A stretch of 64,000 nt of DNA from Pseudolabrys sp035718275 (lineage in GTDB: Bacteria > Pseudomonadota > Alphaproteobacteria > Rhizobiales > Xanthobacteraceae). The stretch covers positions 1-64,000 of the forward strand of contig DASTHI010000036.1 of the NCBI GenBank assembly GCA_035718275.1, read 5' to 3'. Below are positions 8,238 to 16,600 of this stretch, piece after piece. The notes under the pieces were generated by a model. That model searched no databases. It was not told the DNA's origin and saw nothing but the letters and a program-made list of their open reading frames with translations. A program made the position numbers and the translations under genes. Numbering within the stretch: the stretch's first letter is position 1; the number at the start of each line of letters is the position of its first letter.

Positions 8238-8411
8238 AGCAATACAGCGCCGGCGCATAGAGTACCGAAAAGGGCGCAATTGTTTCCGGTGCAAAAGGCG
8301 AATTCTCCGTGCTTCTTGAACACCTGCGTGCGCTCGAAGTAAGCGCCTATATCCCACCGCAAGAGTCTATATAGAGTGCTCACCAGTCCCCCCGCCTTGA
8401 GCGCCCATTCC

Positions 8412-9431
8412 ATGAAACACATCGGTTTCCTTTCCTTCGGCCACTGGACGCCGTCGCCGCAATCGCAGACGCAGTCGGCATCAGATGCACTCCTGCAATC
8501 GATCGAGCTGGCGGTCGCGGCTGAGGAGCTCGGCGCCGATGGCGCCTATTTCCGCGTCCACCACTTCGCACGCCAGCTCGCATCGCCTTTCCCACTGCTC
8601 GCAGCCATTGGCGCGCGCACGAAGCGGATCGAGATCGGCACAGCGGTTATCGACATGCGCTACGAGAACCCGTTCTACATGGCGGAGGATGCCGGTGCGG
8701 CCGACCTCATCGCCAGCGGCCGGCTGCAGCTCGGCATCAGCCGCGGCTCGCCCGAGCAGGTAATCGATGGCTGGCGACACTTCGGCTATTCCCCGCCGGA
8801 CGGCATGAGCGATGCCGACATGGCGCGCCGCCACGCCGAAGTCTTTCTCGAGCTGCTCAAAGGCGAGGGCTTCGCGCGACCAAACCCACGCCCGATGTTC
8901 CCCAATCCCCCCGGTCTCCTACGCCTTGAGCCCTACTCGGCAACCCTGCGCGAGCGCATCTGGTGGGGCGCCGGTACCAATGCCACCGCGGAATGGGCGG
9001 CGAAGCTTGGCATGAACTTGCAGAGCTCGACGCTCAAGATCGATGAGAGCGGAAAGCCGTTTCACGTGCAGCAGGCGGAGCAGATCAGGCTTTATCGCGC
9101 GGCCTGGAAGGATGCGGGGCATACGCGCACGCCGCGCGTATCGGTGTCACGCAGTATCTTCGCACTGGTGGACGATCGCGACCGTATGTATTTCGGACGC
9201 GATGAGAGCGAGGACCAGATCGGCATGCTGAGCGCAACCGAGCGGGCCATCTTCGGCAAAAGCTACGCGGCCGAGCCGGAGGCTCTGATCGAGCAGCTCA
9301 TGGGAGACGAGGCGATCGCCGAGGCCGACACGATCCTGTTGACCGTGCCAAATCAACTCGGCGTCGAGTACAACGCCCACGTCATCGAAGCGATCCTGAA
9401 GCACGTCGCGCCGGGGCTGGGCTGGCGCTGA
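8412..9431 (+). CDS. LLM-class (luciferase-like) flavin-dependent oxidoreductase
   Basis: 339 residues from ATG 8412; the family usually begins like MKHIGFLSFGHW. The sequence is full-length for the bacterial-luciferase-like TIM-barrel family. Recognisable features include AAEELGADGAYFRVHHF (barrel strand 2), TKRIEIGTAVIDMRYENPF, and SGRLQLGISRGSPEQ near the flavin phosphate site. These enzymes use FMNH2 or F420 supplied by a reductase to oxidise small organic substrates. It lies in the same direction as the TetR gene and close to the ring-cleaving dioxygenase and MBL hydrolase, which suggests a xenobiotic-handling group. The substrate cannot be inferred. Confidence 0.88.
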   Translation: MKHIGFLSFGHWTPSPQSQTQSASDALLQSIELAVAAEELGADGAYFRVHHFARQLASPFPLLAAIGARTKRIEIGTAVIDMRYENPFYMAEDAGAADLIASGRLQLGISRGSPEQVIDGWRHFGYSPPDGMSDADMARRHAEVFLELLKGEGFARPNPRPMFPNPPGLLRLEPYSATLRERIWWGAGTNATAEWAAKLGMNLQSSTLKIDESGKPFHVQQAEQIRLYRAAWKDAGHTRTPRVSVSRSIFALVDDRDRMYFGRDESEDQIGMLSATERAIFGKSYAAEPEALIEQLMGDEAIAEADTILLTVPNQLGVEYNAHVIEAILKHVAPGLGWR

Positions 9432-9763
9432 GGCGTCTTTATTTAGACTCGCACGTAGTGTCTATCGCCGGCACAGCGTCGGCTGTTTCGCAACTTCGTT
9501 TGCAGAGGTGTTAGGAATCGAGCTCGAATTTTTTGTCGCAATAGTCCGCATAGTGTCGTTTATGTCCGCATCCATATTTGTTTGCAGTCAAAATCACAAG
9601 TTCGTCGCATAAACTTTTTTCACCTGGATTGAATATGCTTTTAGCGTACCTCTGCTGATTTGTATAAAACGTGTTTGGCGTTCTGCTTTGAAAAAAAATC
9701 ATAGAGTGTGATGCGTTCACAACTTGTGGCGCTGCAAATCCGCAGTCAGAAGTGGGAGTGACC
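9432..9763. other. AT-rich intergenic region upstream of the type I secretion operon
   Basis: This 332-base stretch is clearly lower in G+C than its surroundings. It probably contains the secretion operon promoter, for example the TATAAA at 9663-9668, although I find no good -35 partner. An 87-codon minus-strand frame here has no family resemblance and is probably chance. Confidence 0.4.
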
Positions 9764-11890
9764 ATGCAGGGCAATGAGACCGAGAGCGGTCTCGGTTGCT
9801 TGATCTTGTTGCTGCGGTTTCACGGAATCGCAGCTGAGCCAGCGCAAATCAAGCATCGCTTCGGGAGCGGCACAATTGGCGCGACCGAAATGCTGCTCTG
9901 TGCAAAGGAATTCAGGCTCAAGGCGCGCGTCCTTGGGACGGACTGGTCGCGCCTCGCGAAACTGGCCTTGCCGGCAATTGTCGAATGTGTCGACGGCAGC
10001 TTTCTCGTTCTTGGGAAGCTAACCGATCAGGGCGCGCTTGTGCAACGCCCGTCCGTCGGCCGGCCGCAAATAGTGTCACGCGCGGAATTCGAGTCGAACT
10101 GGACCGGTCGTCTGATCCTGATGACACGGCGTGCGGTCCTCGGCGATCTGACGCGGAAATTTGACATCACATGGTTCCTGCAGGCGATGCACAAATATCG
10201 CCGACTGCTCGGCGAAGTACTGGTGGCTTCGTTCTTCCTGCAGTTGTTCGGCCTGGTAACGCCACTGTTCTTCCAGGTGGTCACTGACAAGGTTCTCGCC
10301 CATCGAGGTTTTACCACACTCGATGTGCTGGTGATCGGGCTCGTAACGGTATCGATCTTCGAAACGGTTCTTAGCGCGCTGCGCACCTACGTGTTTGCGC
10401 ACACGACAAACCGCATCGATGTCGAGCTCGGCGCGCGGCTCTTCCGGCATCTGGTCGCTTTACCAATTGCGTATTTCGAGGCAAGGCGGGCAGGGGACTC
10501 GGTGGCCCGCGTGCGCGAACTCGAGAACGTTCGCAATTTCCTGACCAGTTCGGCACTCACGCTCGTGATCGATCTGTTCTTTACGAGCGTGTTCCTGGCA
10601 GTGATGTTCTACTACTCCCCGTTTTTGACCTGGATCGTGCTGGGCTCCTTTCCTTTTTACATTCTGATTTCGGCCGGTGTGACACCGGCTTTCCGACGCC
10701 GGCTCGAGGAGAAGTTTGATCGAGGTGCGGAAAATCAGGCGTTTCTGGTCGAAAGCGTCAACGGGATCGAGACGCTCAAAGCGATGGCGATCGAGCCGCA
10801 GATGCAGCGGCGCTGGGAAGAGCAGCTCGCGGGCTATGTCCAGGCAAGCTTTCGCGTGCTTTCGCTCGGCAACTGGGCAAGCCAAGCGGTACAGCTCGTC
10901 AGCAAGCTGGTGACCGCTCTCACACTGTATTTCGGAGCCCACCTCGTCATCGAAGGCAATCTGACCATCGGTGAGCTCATTGCCTTCAACATGCTGGCGG
11001 GACGCGTGGCGCAACCGGTGCTGCGGCTCGCTCAACTGTGGCAGGATTTCCATCAGGCACGCGTTTCGATCGCGCGGCTCGGCGACATTCTCAACACGGT
11101 GCCCGAGCCGAGATACAATCCTGCCCGCGCGGCGCTGCCCCCCGTTCGCGGCGATGTTGCCTTCGAGCGTGTAACGTTTCGCTATCGCATCGATGGACCG
11201 GAAATCCTCAAGGACGTCAGCCTGAACATAAAGGCCGGGCAGGTTCTCGGCATTGTCGGGCCGTCTGGCTCGGGCAAGTCGACTCTGACCAAGCTGGTGC
11301 AGCGCCTGTATGTCCCCGAAAGCGGACGAGTCTTCATCGACGGCGTCGATATTGCGCTGGCGGATGTGGCCTGGCTGCGGAGACAAGTCGGCGTGGTGTT
11401 GCAGGAAAATGTCCTCTTTAATCGCACGATTCGCGACAATATCGCGCTGGTCGATTCCGCGATGCCGATGGAACGGGTCATCGCGGCAGCTAGGCTAGCA
11501 GGCGCACACGACTTTATTCTGGAGCTGCCAGACGGCTACGACACCATGGTCGGCGAGCGTGGGGCGAGCCTGTCCGGCGGGCAACGTCAGCGCATTGCGA
11601 TTGCACGCGCCCTGATTGCCGATCCGCGTATTTTGATTTTCGACGAAGCGACCAGCGCGCTGGATTACGAAAGCGAACGCATCATTCAGGACAATATGCG
11701 TGCAATTTCCGAAGGCCGTACCGTCCTCGTCATCGCTCACAGGCTCTCAACAGTGCGCCGCGCGGATCGGATCATCACAATCGAACGGGGACGCATCGTC
11801 GAGGACGGCAGCCATGACGAGTTGATCCGGCGCAGCGGCCGCTATGCCACCTTACATCGTCTGCAGGCGGGGCTTCATGAAGTGGTCTGA
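9764..11890 (+). CDS. Type I secretion ABC transporter with degenerate C39 domain
   Basis: 708 residues from ATG 9764, chosen for the GGGAG five bases upstream. Domain order is an N-terminal C39-peptidase-like domain (about 1-125), six-helix ABC transmembrane domain (about 145-430) and ATPase. The ATPase has Walker A GPSGSGKST near residue 500, signature LSGGQRQRIAIARAL near 602, Walker B ILIFDEATSALD near 625 and the H-loop IAHR near 657. In the C39 region the catalytic Cys position reads ESG (Ser8), so it should bind the substrate rather than cleave a leader, as in HlyB/LapB exporters. It overlaps the HlyD gene and precedes an RTX-type cargo. No TolC-like gene is nearby. Confidence 0.93.
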   Translation: MQGNETESGLGCLILLLRFHGIAAEPAQIKHRFGSGTIGATEMLLCAKEFRLKARVLGTDWSRLAKLALPAIVECVDGSFLVLGKLTDQGALVQRPSVGRPQIVSRAEFESNWTGRLILMTRRAVLGDLTRKFDITWFLQAMHKYRRLLGEVLVASFFLQLFGLVTPLFFQVVTDKVLAHRGFTTLDVLVIGLVTVSIFETVLSALRTYVFAHTTNRIDVELGARLFRHLVALPIAYFEARRAGDSVARVRELENVRNFLTSSALTLVIDLFFTSVFLAVMFYYSPFLTWIVLGSFPFYILISAGVTPAFRRRLEEKFDRGAENQAFLVESVNGIETLKAMAIEPQMQRRWEEQLAGYVQASFRVLSLGNWASQAVQLVSKLVTALTLYFGAHLVIEGNLTIGELIAFNMLAGRVAQPVLRLAQLWQDFHQARVSIARLGDILNTVPEPRYNPARAALPPVRGDVAFERVTFRYRIDGPEILKDVSLNIKAGQVLGIVGPSGSGKSTLTKLVQRLYVPESGRVFIDGVDIALADVAWLRRQVGVVLQENVLFNRTIRDNIALVDSAMPMERVIAAARLAGAHDFILELPDGYDTMVGERGASLSGGQRQRIAIARALIADPRILIFDEATSALDYESERIIQDNMRAISEGRTVLVIAHRLSTVRRADRIITIERGRIVEDGSHDELIRRSGRYATLHRLQAGLHEVV

Positions 11891-13376
11891 CCTGTCCGCT
11901 ACGGCAGCGGAAGCTTCGAGGGCAGCACAAACGCTGGCTTTTGTGTCCGCTGCGATTGCACGCCTGTTACGGCGAGATACGGCAATAACCCGTGCAGAAC
12001 TGGAGTTCCTCCCCGCTGCGCTGGAAGTGCTTGAAAGCCCCGCTTCGCCCGTAGGGCGTTCAATCGGCGCGGTCATTGTTCTCCTTTTTGCAGTCGCCGT
12101 CTTCTGGGCGAGTGTCGGCCACGTCGACATCATTGCAATTGCGTCCGGCAGGATTGTGCCGACCGGACGCACCAAGGTCATTCAACCCCTCGAGGCCGGC
12201 ACGGTTACCGCGATCAACGTCAAAGATGGCGACAGGGTCAAAGAAGGCCAGGCATTGATTGAGATTGATCGGACGGTCTCCACGGCTGAGCGCAATCGCA
12301 TTGGCCATGAGCTTTTGCACGCGCGGCTCGACGTGGCGCGGCTGAAGGCACTGCGTGCGAGGATCGAAGCGAGTGCCGGCTTAGCCGATTTTGAGGCCCC
12401 CCCTGAAGCCTCCATGTATCAGGTCGCACGCACGCGCGCCGCCATGGTTGCGCAATTGGATCAACAGGCGGCCAAACTAGCATCGCTAGACCAGCAGATC
12501 ATGCAAAAAAGAGCGGAAGCGGAAGAGGTTGCGACCGTCATTGCCAAGCTCAACGCGTCACTGCCTTTGGTTGAAGAAACGGCGGGGATCCGCGAAAAAG
12601 TCATGCGCATGGAGTTCGGTAACCGCGTCGCTTATCTCGATGCACAACTCAAACTGATAGAAACCCGTCATGAGCTGACGGCGCAACAGCGCAGGGCGGC
12701 GGAAGTTGCTGCAGCCATCAAGGCGCTGGAGTGGGAGCAGCAGCGGGCCAAAGCAGAATATGCACAAGGCATCGTCACCGATCTGGCCGATGCCGAGCAG
12801 AAGGCTGGCCAGCTTGCCGAAGACATGAGAAAGGCGGACAAGCGGATCAAAGATCAGACTCTGCGCGCTCCCATCGACGGTACGGTTCAGCAACTTGTGA
12901 TCCATACGGTCGGCGGAGTGGTCACGCCGGCACAGGCGTTGATGGTGATCGTGCCGGAAGAAGACGGCGTCGAAATTGAAGCCACGGTGCCGAACAGGGA
13001 TATCGGCTTTGTCCACGAAGGCGACGAAGCCGAAATCAAAGTCGACACATTCAATTTTACAAAGTACGGGCTGCTGCACGGAAAAGTGCTCAGTATCTCC
13101 CGTGACGCCGTCATCCGTGACAAGTCTAACAGGCTGGCTGTCGGCGACAAACAAGGTGCTCAAAGCGACGCCAGCAGCGAGCCGCCCGGCCAGGAACTGA
13201 ACTATGTTGCGCGGGTTTCGCTTGATCGCACTCGGATGCAAATCGAAGACAAAAATATCAATCTCGAACCAGGCATGGCAGTAACAGTCGAAATCAAGAC
13301 GGGCCGGCGGCGCATTATTGAATACGTGCTTTCACCAATCCTGCGCTACAGGCAGGAAAGCTTGCGTGAGCGATAA
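11877..13376 (+). CDS. HlyD-family type I secretion membrane fusion protein
   Basis: 499 residues from ATG 11877, overlapping the end of the ABC transporter gene by 14 nt and hence translationally coupled. After a cytoplasmic N-terminal region there is one membrane helix (about 62-82). A lipoyl/barrel-sandwich half-motif (VKDGDRVKEGQALIEID), a long alpha-helical hairpin (about 150-330), the second lipoyl half (LRAPIDGTVQQLVIHTVGG) and a beta-barrel C-terminus follow. HlyD proteins join the inner-membrane ABC exporter to an outer-membrane TolC channel. The next gene downstream encodes the probable secreted substrate, after a 244-nt gap. Confidence 0.93.
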   Translation: MKWSDLSATAAEASRAAQTLAFVSAAIARLLRRDTAITRAELEFLPAALEVLESPASPVGRSIGAVIVLLFAVAVFWASVGHVDIIAIASGRIVPTGRTKVIQPLEAGTVTAINVKDGDRVKEGQALIEIDRTVSTAERNRIGHELLHARLDVARLKALRARIEASAGLADFEAPPEASMYQVARTRAAMVAQLDQQAAKLASLDQQIMQKRAEAEEVATVIAKLNASLPLVEETAGIREKVMRMEFGNRVAYLDAQLKLIETRHELTAQQRRAAEVAAAIKALEWEQQRAKAEYAQGIVTDLADAEQKAGQLAEDMRKADKRIKDQTLRAPIDGTVQQLVIHTVGGVVTPAQALMVIVPEEDGVEIEATVPNRDIGFVHEGDEAEIKVDTFNFTKYGLLHGKVLSISRDAVIRDKSNRLAVGDKQGAQSDASSEPPGQELNYVARVSLDRTRMQIEDKNINLEPGMAVTVEIKTGRRRIIEYVLSPILRYRQESLRER

Positions 13377-13440
13377 TCCTCAAGTGGGTCTTTTAAAAAA
13401 CGTAACTACACAAAAATTTTGTAGAACAATCTGATTTTGA

Positions 13441-13570
13441 AACGAGCGTCGTGCATTGTACCCGTCAAAGTTCGGTTGTATGTATCCGCGCTCGTTGAAT
13501 GGGGGCTCCTTTCAACTTGATTTGTTGCAGGCTCGAATTCCAGCAATAGCGATGTAGATCCTAAACATCG
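13441..13570 (+). repeat. Two inverted repeats in the leader of the secreted-protein gene
   Basis: AACGAGCG at 13441-13448 is the exact complement of CGCTCGTT at 13489-13496 (40-nt loop). CGATGT at 13550-13555 complements ACATCG at 13565-13570 (9-nt loop). A smaller palindrome, ACAAAA-A-TTTTGT, is at 13410-13422. They lie in the 244-nt AT-rich gap before the large cargo gene and could shape its messenger leader or bind a regulator. No T-tract suggests a terminator. Confidence 0.4.
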
Positions 13571-13620
13571 ATCGAGCATTTCCAAACAGCGTCAACCCAT
13601 CGGCGTGTCGAGGAGCCACA

Positions 13621-16600
13621 ATGGTCAACAGGATTTCAGTTCCCACCAATGCGTCCAAAAACATTCGGCTGCAGCGCGATGCCCTGGATGGCGCCGAGTT
13701 TGGCGTTGATCCGGCCACATTCGACGGCGCGGCATTTGACGCTTTGGCGTTGATGAATGGCTTTATCAATGCCGAAGGCGCCAACAACGGTGTGACCGTC
13801 GCAGGCAACTTGGTGTCATCGGCCAGTGACGCCACCGTTCAAAGAATTGGCGCTGAATTTTTGGTCAACACCACGACGAGAGGCGGTCAATTTCAGCCAT
13901 CGGTATCCATGCTGGCGAATGGCAATTTCGTCGTGACATGGACCGATACCAGCCGCACCGGCGGGTTTTTCGCCGATGCGATCCGCGGACAACTGTTCGA
14001 TACCGCCGGCAATAAGGTTGGCAACGAGTTTCTGATCAATTCAAGGGCCGATCTCGCTGCACGCAAGCCGCATACGACCGCGTTGGCGAATGGCGGATTC
14101 GTCGTGACGTTTCAAAGCGAAAGTGATCAAGGCGGAGAGATCACAGCGCAGCTTTTTGACGCGCATGGCGGCAAAGTTGGCAATGAAATCCAGGTCAATT
14201 CCGCAGTCGCAGGTACGCAGGAGGCGGCCTCGATCACGACGCTGACGAACGGTCGTTTCGTGATCACTTGGGAGGACAGCAGCCACCAGGGCGGCGACAC
14301 CAGCGGCACCGCTATCAAGGCGCAGCTATTCGAAGCCGATGGCAAGAAGCTAGGCAGCGAGTTCCTGGTCAATACGACGACCGCACGCGCGCAGAATCAA
14401 GCGTCGGTGACGGCGCTTGCAAATGGCCGTTTCGTGGTGACCTGGGAAGACGCCAGCCGCCAGGGTGGTGACCAGAGCGTCAGCGCCGTAAAGGCGCAGA
14501 TCTTTAATGCCGACGGCAGCAAGTTCAATGGCGAGTTCCTGGTCAATACGACAACTTCAAGCAGCCAGGATGCACCTCAGATCACGGCGCTGGCCAGCGG
14601 CGGATTTGTTGTCGCCTGGGAAGACTTCAGCGGCCGGGGAGACGGCAGCTCTGGCTCCATCAAAGCGCAGATCTTCAACGCCGACGGCACCAACTCCGGC
14701 AGCGAGCTTCTGGTGAATACCGTAACCGATGGCGCGCAGATCACTCCGAAGATCACGGCTTTGACCAACGGCAATTTCGTCGTGATATGGGACGATAACG
14801 GCAGCCCGGATGGTACCATCGCGCTGAAAGCACAGGTTTTCGACGGGGCCGGCAACAAGATCGGCGGCGAATTTCAGGTCAATTCGGCACCGGAGCACAA
14901 CCGGACCTTCGCCTCGATCACGGCACTCGCGGATGGTGGATTCATCGTCACCTGGAGCGATTCGAGCGATCAAAATTCCGATGGCGAGGGCTTTGCGGTC
15001 AAGGCTCAGATCTTCAAGGTCGGTGGCAGCAATGCAGCACCGATCGATGAAGTGCTTGCGGGAGATGTGGTCGCCGAGAATGCGGCAAATGATACGATCA
15101 TCGGCGTTGTGACCGGTATCGACCCGAATGCCGGCGATCGTTTGAGCTACACGCTCGTGGACAGCGCAGATGGGCGCTTCGCAATCGACGCTGATACCGG
15201 CGTGATCACGGTTGCCGATGGCAGGCGCCTCGATTTCGAGACAAACAGCGCGCACAACATTACGGTACGTGCGACCGACCAGGACGGCCTTTCGGTCGAC
15301 AAGACGTTCGCGATCAAAGTCACGGACGTGAATGAAGCGCCGGCGGACGAGACTCTGACCGGCGACTCGGTTGTTGAAAATTCGCCGAATGGCACCGTGG
15401 TCGGCACCGTGAGAGGAGTCGATCCGGATACGAACTCGGTTTTGACCTTTGAGCTCACGGATGATGCGGGGGGACGCTTCAGGATCGACGCCAGTTCCGG
15501 TGTGATCACTGTCGTCGATGGCAGCTTGCTGAATTTCGAGACGGCACCGTCTCACGACATTACAGTGCGACTGACTGACCAGGACGGTCTCTCATTCGAC
15601 AAGACCTTCACGATTCACGTGATCAACCAGAATGAGGGCCCACAGGGCGAGGTACTGGACAACGATACCGTTTCGGAGAACTCGCCGAATGGAACGCTTG
15701 TAGCAACCGTCACAGGTATCGATCCGGAACCGGGTGCGGTGCTTACCTATGCGCTCACCAATGACGCCGGCGGACGGTTCGCGATCGATGCCAATACCGG
15801 CGCGATCACTGTCGCCGACAGCGCCTTGTTGGACTTCGAGACAGCGAGCGCGCACGACATTGCTGTGCGGGTCATGGATCAGAATAACCTCTCATTCGAG
15901 AAAGCATTTACCATCCGATTGAGGAACGTTAACGAAGCGCCGAGCGACGCGCTTCTGTCCAACGACACGATTGCGGAGGATTCCCCGAACGGTACTGCCG
16001 TCGGCACGGTTCACGGCAGCGATCCGGACGCGAATGATATTCTGACCTATTCGCTAGTGGATAGTCTCGGAAATCCGTTAAATGGCGGCCCGTTTGCGAT
16101 TGATGCTCGTACAGGCATCGTCACCGTTGCTGATAGCTCTCAACTTGATTTTGAAACTCATCCGACAGAAACCATCAACGTGAAGATTACGGATCAGGGC
16201 GGCCTGTCTATCCGAAAGCAATTCACGATCCGCGTCGGCAACACAAATGAGCCGCCGGTCGCTGCTGACGCGCACGCCTCAACCAGCGAGGACAGTTCGG
16301 TAGCCGTTCCTGGGCCGTCGTTGCTCGCGCTGGCTTCGGATCCGGATGGCGGTCCGCTGACGCTGAGCTCGGTCGGCAATGCAACGCATGGCTCCGTATC
16401 ATTGAGCAATGGCAACGCTATCTTCGTGCCCGACCTAAACTTTAGCGGCGTTGCCGGTTTCGATTACACGGTCAGTGATGCGGATGGCAACAAGACGACC
16501 GCGCACGTGACGGTCGATGTCACGCCAGTCGCCAATACGCCTGCGTTGCTTGCGGGACAGCTCGTAGCCGGCAAGGCCGGAAGTCAATTTCAGCTCAACA

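Noticed and set aside
9511..9774. 87-codon minus-strand open frame in the AT-rich gap before the secretion operon
   Set aside because: No ribosome-binding site, no family resemblance, and it overlaps the start of the ABC transporter gene. Low G+C makes chance frames likely.
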